Shown one piece after another: positions 34,701-38,211 of a DNA stretch of 64,000 bases. Numbering within the stretch: position 1 is the stretch's first letter; each line of letters begins with the position of its first letter. A model generated the notes under the pieces. The model worked only from the letters and a program-made list of their open reading frames with translations. It was not told the DNA's origin and made no database searches. Source of the stretch: UBA1479 sp040218445 (lineage in GTDB: Bacteria > Pseudomonadota > Alphaproteobacteria > Rhodospirillales > Casp-alpha2); NCBI GenBank assembly GCA_040218445.1, contig JAVJRK010000016.1, forward strand, positions 1-64,000. The letters run 5' to 3'. The position numbers and the translations under genes were made by a program.

Positions 34701-37058
34701 ATCAAAGGGGTCATTCGCGCCGGTCGGCGAAATGATGCTCAAATCAGAAAGGTCCGCATCACCCGGGAAGGTAATGCTCTGACTTACTGGTTGCGGCACT
34801 TCGCCATTCAACAGGCCGTCGACGATGCCGACGATATCCGCAATTGTGTCTACTAGGTTACCGTTACCGTCGTCATACAGCGGTGTCAGCGTCTGCTCGA
34901 CCCCGCCCAGCAAAATGGTCGCACCGACGGGAATGTCGGAAATGGTGATCGACTGGATCGTTTCCGCACCGTCTTCGTTGCCCGCACCGTCCGGGTTCAC
35001 ATCCCCCACCACGGCGGAAATATTGAGCGGCACTTCGGCGCCTTGAGCATTGCCGGAAGATAGGCTCAGAACCGGTGCGTCGGCGACGCCGTCGACGTCG
35101 ATGTCGATCGTCGCCGTGGCCGGACCGATAACGGTGCCTTCCGGTGTTGTTTCGACGACGGAAACACCAAGCTGAAAATCAACATCCGAATCTTCGGCCG
35201 GCGTGACCGTCAGGCCCGCCAATTGATCGCCGGACACAGTGGCCGTACCGGCAACGATTTCGATCTCGTCACCAGCCGTATTCGTCAACGTCACGCCATC
35301 GGGAATTCCGGAAAGCGTGACTTGCAGGGTGCTGTCGGGATTATTGGGCGTGATGTCGAAGTCCAGCGCGAACGGATCGTCTTCGTTGATGTCGAAGTCC
35401 GCATCGTTGACGCTTTCCGACAACGTCACGATCTGGTCGACCTGGGTCTCCCCTTGCTGAGCATTACCTGCCGCGGTTTCAGCATTGTTTGCAGCGGTAT
35501 TGGCTGCACCCGCAGCGCCTTCGGCATCGGATGCGGTCGTTGCCCCGTTCGCGTCATCCCGCGCCGCCTCGGCCTGCTGGCGGGCCTGTGTGGCCTCATT
35601 GGCGGCGTCGATCACAGCCTGCAATGCCGCCTGTGCATCCGGGTCCGTGCCGGCACGGTTGGTTGCGTTTGTGAGCGCGGTCTGGGCATTGGTTTCCGCC
35701 GTAACCGCACGCTCATATGCAGATTGCGCCGATTGCTGGAATTGAGTGATTAGCTGCCGGTCCGAGTCATCTTCTTGCTGCTGCCCCGTCGGAGTCGTGT
35801 TCTCATAAGTGGTTTGAGGACCGCTGAACTGCTGTTCACCCAAGCCTGTGCCTTCCGGATTAGGTGCGAAGGGATCGATTTCGTCCGTGACGTTGGTGAA
35901 ATCTTCGCCAAAGCCCTGTCCGCCCGCATCGGTCTGGAAATCCTGCAGGTCTTCTGCCGAAGGCTGGTCCGGGTTGTCCAGAACCTGGTTATCGTCCGGC
36001 TGCTCTTCCTGTCCAGCGGCGGTTTCCGTTTCCGCCAATTCTTCAGGAGTGGGCTGCTCGTTCGAGCCTTGCTCGATATCTTCCTGCAGACCAAAGTGGT
36101 TGCCCGACGTCCGGTCGCCATCGGTGTCTTCGACCGGCAGGTGCTTCAGGGTCGTGGCATGGCGTTCGACGATATCGTCGTCGTTCATCGTACCGCGCTG
36201 AGAAGCTTCGGAATCGTAGCTCGGGATCGAGACGAAATCCCCGCCCTGGTTCATCACGATCTGGCCGGAGTTGTTCTCGATCACGACTTCACCGACAAAG
36301 CCGTCGGCTTCCTGCATGAGAACGATCTGCATCTCACCATCGGGCGGGATTTCGATACCGACCTGCGTACCACGGATACCGATGGTCGCAACCGGGGTGT
36401 CGATCTTCATGGCATCCGGGTCGGTCTTGGCGACCTGACCGGACACGAAGGTGAACACGCCCTGGACCACAGAGACGTTGAGCGAGCCGTTCTGCGTGGC
36501 CGGATCGTAGACCATCTCGTCCAGCACCATCGAGCTGGCCTCACCCATGGAGAACGTCGTTTCATCGGCGAGGAGCACGCCGATAGCGCCGTCGGCGCCG
36601 GTTTCAATACTGTCACCCTGGAAAACTTCATCCCCGGCCTGGAGCTGGACGCGGGTCCCATCGGCGCGGGTCACCCAGACCTCGCCGGAAAGCGTTTTGA
36701 CCGTGCCGATCGGCGCACCGTCGGTACCGCCGATCACTTGCGTGCCGGCTGCATCGGCAAACTGCTGGATCGCGGAATCGTTGATGGATTCGGGCGTGCC
36801 CGTAAGCTGCACCACCATGTCGCCGGAAAGGTTGGCGCCATCGGCAGAGGCGAGCTGCGGCGGCTGAGCCTGCTCGTAATAATTTTCAACGGTTACGGAA
36901 GACCCGTCCGGGAAGGTCAGAACAAGGTCGGAACCATCGACCGCGAACTCCGCTTCGGACAGGGAAAGCCCCTCGGGAAGGGTTAATACATCAGCGCCAG
37001 ACGCCGACAGGGTGTGGGTCTGGGGGGTGCCACCAGGGGTCTGAGTGGTCTCAGCCAT
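16794..37058 (-). CDS. Giant type I-secreted RTX adhesin with LapA-like N-terminus (6754 residues)
   Basis: One uninterrupted 20.3-kb frame, about a third of the window; very acidic, and only one cysteine noticed. Order from the N-terminus: 1-115 beta-rich leader; 117-235 FecR domain (TPVATIGIRGTQVGI); 290-430 acidic/Gln linker with TAAG at 346-349; 433-540 Ala-rich coiled coil with a second TAAG at 528-531; then about forty ~100-residue beta repeats (EDTAIPLNI, TDTDGSETLSVTISGVPEGA, DFQLTVTATS) interrupted by an RTX block near 1310-1543, a Gly-rich segment near 4378-4554, a DUF4114-like domain, a six-bladed propeller and two jelly-roll-like domains; 6440-6670 RTX nonapeptides; an acidic C-terminal tail typical of type I secretion signals. 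Expected to be exported by a type I secretion system and held at the surface. Secretion genes (lapBCE-like) are not in the window. A good AAGGAG site precedes the ATG. Confidence 0.93.
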   Translation of the reverse strand: MAETTQTPGGTPQTHTLSASGADVLTLPEGLSLSEAEFAVDGSDLVLTFPDGSSVTVENYYEQAQPPQLASADGANLSGDMVVQLTGTPESINDSAIQQFADAAGTQVIGGTDGAPIGTVKTLSGEVWVTRADGTRVQLQAGDEVFQGDSIETGADGAIGVLLADETTFSMGEASSMVLDEMVYDPATQNGSLNVSVVQGVFTFVSGQVAKTDPDAMKIDTPVATIGIRGTQVGIEIPPDGEMQIVLMQEADGFVGEVVIENNSGQIVMNQGGDFVSIPSYDSEASQRGTMNDDDIVERHATTLKHLPVEDTDGDRTSGNHFGLQEDIEQGSNEQPTPEELAETETAAGQEEQPDDNQVLDNPDQPSAEDLQDFQTDAGGQGFGEDFTNVTDEIDPFAPNPEGTGLGEQQFSGPQTTYENTTPTGQQQEDDSDRQLITQFQQSAQSAYERAVTAETNAQTALTNATNRAGTDPDAQAALQAVIDAANEATQARQQAEAARDDANGATTASDAEGAAGAANTAANNAETAAGNAQQGETQVDQIVTLSESVNDADFDINEDDPFALDFDITPNNPDSTLQVTLSGIPDGVTLTNTAGDEIEIVAGTATVSGDQLAGLTVTPAEDSDVDFQLGVSVVETTPEGTVIGPATATIDIDVDGVADAPVLSLSSGNAQGAEVPLNISAVVGDVNPDGAGNEDGAETIQSITISDIPVGATILLGGVEQTLTPLYDDGNGNLVDTIADIVGIVDGLLNGEVPQPVSQSITFPGDADLSDLSIISPTGANDPFDLTISAVSEEDGTTAETTQTLSVTPANVADGAEVGDLNLTTDEDTAIALPISITKVDESETAEITLSGIPAGAVLVNANGPISINGDGTVTLTEADLAGLQITPPTDSDVDFDLGVSVVTIDGDVRSDPATGTIGIDVDGIADVPNLTVGAGAADGAEVPLNIAATVADFNASGAGNEDGAETIQSITISDIPVGAVILLDGVEQTLTPLYDDGNGNLVSTIEDIVGLVGGLLNGEVPQPVSQTISFAGDVDLSDLTIVSPIGSDETYDLTVTAVSEEDGTTAENSATLTVTPPDYADGATVDDLNLTTDEDTAIALPISITKVDESETAEITLSGIPAGAKLSNDGGPITVNEDGTVTLTEADLAGLQIEPPADSDVDFDLGVSVVTTDGTDTSDPATGTIAIGVDGVADLPTLNVGSAVEGTGFRGDAIPLDVSSALTDTDGSETLSVSISGVPEGATLSAGTYDSATDTWTLTPDQLDDLSVSVTDDYDTDFQLTVTATSTEGEGGDTATNTATIDVDVNRDVLTDGDDTFTMDDDAVVYAGDGDDTITTTDGDDVVFGEDGDDTFIGGLGGSDAFIGGAGTDTVDYSALDPDSPIYVNLTDDPGQSGVAVPLFDFDGDGDIDAADAAGAAASGDYDYDLLNGIEDVIGGAGDDIIVGSDGANVLVGGLGDDLLSGGGGDDVLEGGAGDDTIIGGEGTDTAVFEDNFEEFTINLDSDSGELSVGGSDIDGNDTLIDVEVLQFGDLTITVEDLLDAAMPDLSVDAVSATEDTEVALPIDAALADSVAEGTETLSVTLSGIPEGAVLRVDGVPLEVEGGSYTFADGVVPEGLTIQPPADSAADFEITVTATSQSVATEDGVADTAQNVQTFKVTVAPDAEAPVVTATEGLSFNEDAGAIDVGALFNATPVEAGEVVASFTIGGLPEGAALSGAFTDNGDGTFTIEAADLGGVQLTLPDDYDENFALEVSATSLQVDPDDPDNQDLWSYETSEAISVPLEIVAQVDAPTATVEAASGVEDGAAIPLEIGAATAAQDIDGEVTSFTVSDIPIGATLNLPGGFTFTATEGNTSIDLSPDQADALSISLPEDFTEDFSLTVTATATETDPETGTTTTATSAPVSLDVSVEAVADAPTVNLGAASGNEGGGPIALDIDPQVAGQDLDGEITSVTISSIPPGAVIMLNGEEVELTPLYDDGNGNLVEELLDGVGGIVGGILGGGQDEAPEPSAYSVTFPGDVDLSDLTITMPEDHDEDFTLQVSATASETDPESGEITYATSDPVDLNVSVIAQADAPTATAEAASGFEDGAAIPLEIDATTAAQDIDGEVTGFTVSDIPVGATLNLPGGFTFTATEGNTSIDLTPDLVDGLSISLPEDFDTDFSLTVTATASETDPDTGEVTYATSDPVSLDVSVEAVADAPTVDVAAASGNEDGGPIALDIDPAAAAQDINGEVVSVTITGVPAGATLSSGSFNADTGEWTVDAADVDGLTVSLPEDFTDDFTLQVAATASETDPESGEITYATSDPVDLNVSVIAQADAPTVDVAAATGDEDLPIALDIDPAAAAQDINGEVTSVTISDIPVGATMTLASGIAFTASEGNTSISLTPAQLEGLTITAPADSADDFQLTVTATASETDPDTGEITHATSDPVALDVTVQGVADGASVADTSAAGTEDIAVPFTLDVTELDVDGSETLSVTLSNIPEGAVILRNGVEVPANDDGSVTLGEGELDGLSILPPADFSGSFDLTVSASTTDEGDQSGVSTGTVSIDVAGVADGAEVGDLNLTTDEDTAIALPISIDKADGSETAEITLSGIPAGAVLANDNGLISVNEDGTVTLSEADLAGLQITPPADSGVDFDLGVSVVTTDGTSTSDPATGTISIDVDGVADAPTLTVGNVSGFEDNPIPLNIQSGLTDTDGSEVLSVTISGVPEGASLSAGSYDADTGEWTLSAAELDGLSILPAADDDSDFQLTVTATSTDTDPETGETTTATTVGTMDVSVDPLADAPVLTLGDVTGNEDTAIPLNISATLQDDSEVLGLSISGIPDGAVLTVTNPGGQAVQVNVVDGVAQIPNGLVGGDLAITPPLDSADDFQLTVTATAKDGNSIATTEGTLNVTVQGVADGAAVTSTTASGLEDTLIPITVDVEELDTDGSEALSVTLSNIPQGAVILRNGDPVTFNEDGTVTLGEGELDGLEVLPPADFSGTFDIAISAVTTDEGDVSEAALGSITVDVAGVADGATVTDTQTVGDEDTGISLPLSIDKADDSETAEITLSGIPAGAELSNDNGPINVVDGIAVLTEADLAGLQITPPANSDVDFQLGVSVVTTDGTTVSDPAAGTITVGVDGVADVPTLEVASASGVEDGGPIALDISSALTDTDGSESLSISISGVPQGATLSAGSYDAATDTWTLSSTELTGLTVTPAADSGDDFQLTVTATSTEADGGDTASQTATIDVSVASQADAPTVTTEAASGLEDAGPIALNIDADAAAQDVQGEVTSFTISDIPVGAVLNLGNGFQFTATEGNTSVDLTPGMVDGLSISLPEDFDENFSLQVSATAEETDPDTGAVTTATSTPVSLDVEVGAVADAPSVTTQGAAGTEDGGPIALDIDPVAAAEDINGEVVSVTVSNIPQGAVLSAGTIDPQTGDVTLTVEELEGLTIVLPQDFSEDFSLSVTATAQETDPETGAVTTATSDPVALDVSVAAQVDAPDVTVGAASGIEDGDAIPLDIDAQAAAGDINGEVVSVTVSDIPVGATLNLGGGFTFTATEGNTSVNLTPGMVDGLSISLPEDFDEDFSLSVSATAQETDPETGAISTATSEPVSLGVSVEAVADTPTIEVGAASGNEDGGPIPLDIDPAAAAQDINGEITSVTISNIPPGAVIMVGGEEVPLTPLYDDGNGNLVEELLDDVGGIVGGILGGGQGETPEPAAYSVTFPGDLDLSDLTITMPEDHDEDFTLQVSATAQETDPETGTITTSSSDPVDLNVSVIAQADAPSLSVEAASGDEDTAIALNIDPEAAAQDINGEVTSVTISDIPVGATLTLVGGLTFTATEGNTSVDLTPAQLEGLTITPLADSADDFQLTVTATATETDPDTGEVTTATSAPETLDVTVQGVADGAQVTDTSASGTEDTAIPLTIDVAELDTDGSEALSVTLSNIPDGAVLTRNGQPLEVVNGEITLAEGELDGLEILPPADFSGSFDIAVSATTTDEGDVSTPATGTISVDVSGDADGATVTLGAAEGDEDTFIDLPISIDKADASETAEITLTGIPAGAVLVNDNGPVSVVDGIAVLTEGDLAGLQIKAPADSGADFGLGVSVVTTDGTTASDPTTGTINVGVDAVADVPTLTVGSVSGTEDSAIPLNIVAGLNDEDGSEVLSVTISDVPPGAKLTLADGTSFTATEENSTFLFAGDQLDGLTVTPPENSDDDFTLNVIATSLDTDPDTGEVTTASAEGSLAVSVDPEADAPTLVLNDAAGTEDLPIALNIDAGLTDASEVLSVSISDIPEGATLTLANGTEFTASEGNTSYDIDPADLAGLTITPPSNSNDDFALTVTATSTESDGSTATSSSSLNVAVTGDADAPTLSVSLGEGTLTDGGSGGSGGSGGDGGYVGDGSDLVNQFVDGTSNTHTAGGGDDVWVVDRDLRMNENFIMGGGNDTLVINGDVPGGVNINLGGHNDSVTINGDITGNVSINGAGQTNGGGDVVYLGKGQDSYEFQNYTIQPNGMINTQVIDLDTGQTLTINNVEAIAFDDGTFVGNEDLVQFQTPGGGDPVVEYPLDISAGLTDIDGSETLSASISGVPEGATLTLADGTVLTSTGPNDSIDLPTGQLQGITMTVPSTADSFSLSVTATATENDGDTASVTTSVGVSVDDFAEDPELALSDGSGTEDLPIALDISAALTDTDGSESLSVTISGVPDGAVLKSGDTVLTVENGEITFADGVIPDGLTITAPPNSNDDFALNVSATSTESSTGDQSTVTSTLNVAVAGDADAPTLSVDLGEGNFVDGGTSEIPGSVTIENAAQGEAGYHNTYGYYIKGEDGTPQSGEIIWADVKDTVGQSFTLDGVNPEDIGFFIIPNGDGLNNNLSDGMDVTFTQGQDGNWHVVGPTGQVLSGQGDPVLFSDPALNEGNFDYTQDTSEPGNQNWEDLAGGGDNDFNDVHIQVDTVPSQPGAGGQDMVEYPLSINSELQDIDGSETLSATISGLPAGAMLALADGTVLTSTDAGDTFDLTSDQLTGITLSVPADATDFDLSVTATATEDDGDTASVSTSVSVDVPEPEGPDLTVTDAQGDEDTAITLNIAAAFEGGGGEEVSGSFYLLEEGADSIVRINLDGSAEEVVTQEEIMAATGENNADFDNQGVATDASGNIFFTELESESLLMKPADGGPVQVVASESAIRAATGEDDADLAGMTIATDGKVYMVDDESDSLIQVDPATGAVTVVATRQELDDLAGIRDVDLEGGIVAGPDGKVHFVSAGDPQAVFSFDTATGEPSVLAKSDDCEWSDLDGYITMTPDGDVVIVDESWDGNSSQDAIYIIDADTGESELLVSNAQLRAAAGGEVDLEGGISFDADGNLYVAEERTDTIYKFDADGNGGVDGNSGSVFVSKSDLSDLVGQDADLEGGMFFAQMITEGDGGLSISISGIPEGAVLAVDGQPVTVTEGTAELTADQLSNLTITPPVDSDEDFSLTITATGTTPNGQEVSSTASMAVTVDAVADAPNVTAEDASGVEDMPIDLDITAELSDLDGSETITGITISGVPAGATLSNGTYDEGSDTWTLQPADLVDLQLNPAANSNEDFQLTITATSQEADGGDTAVGTVTMDVDVTGVVDDFTVATQDASGEAGTELPLDLSVNLTDLDGSETVSVTLTGIPEGATLNHGTFDEGSGNWTLSGDDLDGLTISLPESVEGEGGGEPTTLYSQNFNSQWDGQTADWGENGFTSTGGQWGDDDHTAVDNDRFEFQNPIGGDISTWSSAEIDISGQEEVSFTFDLKGYGDLDSGGTYGDYVKVIAVVDGVEHELMTQDGDVSDWTNVTLDNIPEGDSLVIKMEVKTTGSDEKYKIDNLEVTGTPAAAEPLESFQIGVETTVTENDGASETVSTTLNVDIDSDNEAEAPALTVTPASGDEDTAIALDISAALTDTDGSETLSVTLSGIPNGAELRAGGQVLSVTNGEITFANGVVPTDLTVTPPTNSDGDFQLTVEATSTEENGGATSTTTSTINVTVDAVADQPVITSVTIGEPVVTEGVEGEGETVTISSANFGETDAGFTVTARTINSNGSLSDASEDNVSTNGSPLGFGVAGDASGADSELGYDSDHDVSEELIVTFDDDVSSVDVAFAWMHSGEQASFTLYRDGVAVGTGTVNGVTDNIDDPVTLSTTDGGTFDQIVFSAPSDDDDFLINSISFETGGEATPDVAEYPIDISANLVDIDGSEDLSVTIGGIPSGATLSAGTDNGDGTWTVGGDALSGLSLSVPFEDEIEAFDLTFTATATEQSNDDTASSAMVTVTAAAVVIEEPVGDVAVTAAIGEGTISEADDAIVYDLDISASVDGEPAGEDATITVSGIPTGVTLSAGTDNGDGSYSLSPAQLSGLQMLVSDAVSADFSLAVTASQGDQVSAVDNVLAEVDPSLFLEIGEEDFDNDHLTENDSSADDWTGNYQSETKYGSRKNDELDSGGGGDTLYGGAGNDELSGSWGEDTLYGGSGKDELEGGSQDDVLYGGSGNDELEGDSGADTLHGGSGNDEIEGGSQDDLIFGGSGNDEIDAGSDDDTVYGGAGNDEIDGDSGNDIIYGGTGNDEIDGGSGHDFIHGGAGNDEIEGGSGSDTLYGGSGNDEIEGGYDADALFGGLGDDFLDGGSGNDVLVGGAGNDTLVGGDGSDTFIFDADSGHDIIEDIMMQDTLEFQGEEFDMNDMIFSENDEGDAVISFAGKDDQSVTLKGVKYDDLDTNGDGDASEGYSITQNDDGFSVNIDET
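16980..17735 (-). repeat. C-terminal RTX (calcium-binding nonapeptide) array of the adhesin
   Basis: Roughly twenty-odd tandem GGxGxDxxx units such as YGGAGNDEL, YGGSGNDEI and GGSGHDFIH fold into a parallel beta-roll on binding Ca2+ outside the cell, usually driving export of type I substrates. The array is followed by DSDTFIF-type sequence and the C-terminal tail. Confidence 0.95.
18480..18957 (-). other. Jelly-roll-like domain 2 in the adhesin
   Basis: From TVTISSANFGETDAG to FLINSISFETGGE, with VSSVDVAFAWMHSGEQASF and GTFDQIVFSAPSDDDDF. A beta-sandwich domain of the kind found in secreted adhesins; inserted before VAEYPIDISANLVDIDGSE of the next repeat. Confidence 0.5.
19490..19960 (-). 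other. Jelly-roll-like (possible carbohydrate-binding) domain 1 in the adhesin
   Basis: About 157 residues from TTLYSQNFNSQWDG to YKIDNLEVTGTPA, with VSFTFDLKGYGDLDSGGTYG and VKVIAVVDGVEHEL, the layout of lectin/CBM-type jelly rolls with aspartate clusters that could bind Ca2+. Ligand unknown. Confidence 0.5.
20815..21775 (-). other. Six-bladed beta-propeller domain grafted into an adhesin repeat
   Basis: Six ~50-residue units of the SMP-30/NHL-like pattern DGKVYMVDDESDSLIQVDPA ... DLEGGIVAGPDGKVHFV. The domain splits one beta repeat: LNIAAAFEGGGGEEVS before it and GGLSISISGIPEGAVL after it. It holds the only cysteine I noticed in the adhesin (DDCEWSD). Confidence 0.75.
22195..22672 (-). other. 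DUF4114-like domain in the adhesin
   Basis: Contains NTYGYYIKGEDG, DIGFFIIPNGDGL and a C-terminal GGGDNDFNDVHIQ, the DUF4114 signature found in secreted bacterial proteins, function unknown. It is inserted at the same place in its host repeat as the Gly-rich domain. Confidence 0.75.
23398..23925 (-). other. Gly-rich beta-roll-like domain in the adhesin
   Basis: Begins with a GGSGGSGGSGGDGG linker, then strands such as NDTLVINGDVPGGVNINLGG and HNDSVTINGDITGNVSINGA, a small beta-solenoid or RTX-related roll. It replaces the EDxAIPLNI strand region of one repeat (preceded by LSVSLGEG, followed by VVEYPLDISAGL). Confidence 0.6.
25855..26160 (-). repeat. Segmental duplicate within the adhesin (second copy near 30961-31266)
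   Basis: The module encoding GGIVGGILGGGQ and TITMPEDHDEDFTLQVSATA occurs twice at an offset of about 5106 bases, with most nucleotides identical. A further near-identical pair lies near 33980 and 34790, offset about 808 bases (LLNGEVPQPVSQ). These exceed the background similarity of the repeats and point to recent internal duplications or gene conversion. Confidence 0.75.
32430..33130 (-). repeat. Internal RTX block near the N-terminal fifth of the adhesin
   Basis: A second, shorter RTX region (DGDDTITTTDGDDVVFGEDG, GGAGDDIIVGSDGAN, GGGGDDVLEGGAGDD) ends in the canonical exit sequence VLQFGDLTITVEDLL. RTX blocks normally sit at the C-terminus, so its position between repeat blocks 1 and 2 is unusual. 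Confidence 0.9.
35439..35762 (-). other. Ala-rich coiled coil of the adhesin (residues 433-540)
   Basis: Helical heptad-like sequence (SAYERAVTAETNAQTALTNA, QARQQAEAARDDAN) separates the N-terminal module from the first beta repeat. It could thread through or plug the outer-membrane channel, by analogy with LapA-type retention (inference). Confidence 0.6.
35466..35477 (-). other. Candidate LapG cleavage motif 2, TAAG (residues 528-531)
   Basis: NAETAAGNAQQ sits at the end of the Ala-rich coiled coil. Ala-rich context makes a chance match likelier than at motif 1. Confidence 0.3.
36012..36023 (-). other. Candidate LapG cleavage motif 1, TAAG (residues 346-349)
   Basis: ETETAAGQEEQ lies in an acidic disordered linker after the FecR domain. 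LapG enzymes cut between the alanines of a TAAG-like motif. The motif matches exactly and a LapG-like protease is encoded close by; cleavage itself is inference. Confidence 0.5.
36354..36710 (-). other. FecR domain at the adhesin N-terminus (residues 117-235)
   Basis: Sequence runs from GTVKTLSGEVWVTRADGTRV through GDSIETGADGAIGVLLAD to TPVATIGIRGTQVGI, the FecR core pattern. FecR domains in secreted adhesins are thought to contribute to periplasmic retention or anchoring; here it precedes the candidate cleavage sites, where a retention module would be. Confidence 0.85.
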
Positions 37059-37139
37059 TTAATCGAACTCCTTACGGACGGCTGCTCCAACATGCCGTCA
37101 CGGAGCCCAAGTCGTTGTTATTTTTCTTTTTATCAACAA

Positions 37140-37173
37140 GCGTACATATACGCTCACCCTCATCTTATGTCAA
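37140..37173 (-). promoter_or_regulatory. Adhesin promoter overlapped by a palindrome
   Basis: Reverse strand: perfect -35 TTGACA (37168-37173), 17-nt spacer, TATATG (37145-37150). The palindrome GCGTA-cata-TACGC (37140-37153) covers the -10 box, as an operator would. Predicted start is about 80 nt before the ATG. Confidence 0.6.
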
Positions 37174-37233
37174 AGGGCCTGCGTGTACTGTGATGGAAAT
37201 CACACCGGTATGGGAAAGTGCGATGGGCGCACC

Positions 37234-38181
37234 TTATGCTTTGTCGGCGCCGTAATAGAGCGTCACGACGTGGCGTGCTTCGGCGAAGAACAGCCATCGT
37301 TCGATCAGGGTGCCCGCCGTTGCCAGCCCCGCCCCCAGCAAGGCTAGAACGCCTTCAACCGGCCCGGAAGCCTTGAGCCCCAGACCGACCGCGCAGATTC
37401 CCGCGAGATACCCAATGATCAGGACGATCCGGCGCAATTTGAGCGCATGCTTGCGCGCGACCCGGAAGCCCATTTCGTTCATCAGGTAGTTTTCTTCCGT
37501 ATGCGGGCCTTCGAGATAGCGGACCTTGCCGATCGCGCCCAGGCCGGTCGCAGTTTCCGGGGTCGAGGGATGCGCGGTTGTATCGATGAAGCGCCAGTAA
37601 AACAGCTTGAGCGCCGCCGCCGCCAAAAGGCCCCACATGGCCGCCACCGCGATGACGTAGCTTTCCGCGCCAAACAGGGTCAACAAAGCGTTCAGCCAGA
37701 CCAGCCCGGTGGCAAGCCCCAGAACGACATAACCCGGCACGACCCAGCCGTTGGCCCACTGATGAATGGTCCCCAGCGAGCGATAGATCATCGCCGTGCA
37801 GAAGATCGTCACCAACGCCATGACGGCGCTGGCCCATCCGGCGATCTGCGCCCATTCACCGAAGCGGTCCGGCCAGAACCACGCAGCCCCCAAGGCGATC
37901 GCCGGACCATAGGTGATGACCGAGGCCACGCCTTCCCGGGACAGCCAGGAAGAGCGCCATTGGCTGAACGCCCGCCAGGCCCGTTCGGGATGGCCCAAAT
38001 GAAAGGTCGAAGACAATAATCCCGCCGATACGGCGGCAAGGGCAAGAACGATGGCCGCCAGACCGAAGAAGCGGTCAGTCGGCAGAAACCCCAGGGCGCC
38101 AAGGGCACCCAACAACGCCAACAGCCCATAGCCCGCGCCGGAGGAAACCGTGAAGAAAATAACCGAAAATGCCGGATGCAT
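37234..38181 (-). CDS. soeC: Membrane anchor/quinone-reactive subunit, SoeC/DmsC (NrfD-like)
   Basis: 315 residues with about eight membrane helices; family signatures SSTFHLGHPERAWRAFSQWRSSWLSREG and RKHALKLRRIVLIIGYLAGI are those of DmsC-type anchors that hand electrons between the iron-sulfur subunit and the quinone pool. Last gene of the leftward soeA-soeB-soeC set, 30 bases after soeB. SoeC is preferred over DmsC because of the catalytic subunit's features. Confidence 0.85.
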   Translation of the reverse strand: MHPAFSVIFFTVSSGAGYGLLALLGALGALGFLPTDRFFGLAAIVLALAAVSAGLLSSTFHLGHPERAWRAFSQWRSSWLSREGVASVITYGPAIALGAAWFWPDRFGEWAQIAGWASAVMALVTIFCTAMIYRSLGTIHQWANGWVVPGYVVLGLATGLVWLNALLTLFGAESYVIAVAAMWGLLAAAALKLFYWRFIDTTAHPSTPETATGLGAIGKVRYLEGPHTEENYLMNEMGFRVARKHALKLRRIVLIIGYLAGICAVGLGLKASGPVEGVLALLGAGLATAGTLIERWLFFAEARHVVTLYYGADKA

Positions 38182-38211
38182 GTGTTGCGTTCTCTTTGGA
38201 CTATAGCGGAC

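Larger units (their letters stand above)
17800..35438 (-). repeat. Tandem ~100-residue beta-sandwich repeats of the adhesin
   Basis: About forty degenerate copies of a roughly 300-base unit, resembling cadherin-like/VCBS or T1SS-143 repeats: each has EDTAIPLNI, a TDxDGSExLSVTISGVPEGA strand pair, LDGLTVTPPADSDDDFQLTV and a final DVTVQGVAD. Four copies carry an extra loop with LTPLYDDGNGNLV (near 34880, 34070, 31120 and 26010). The unit count is by eye. Confidence 0.9.
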
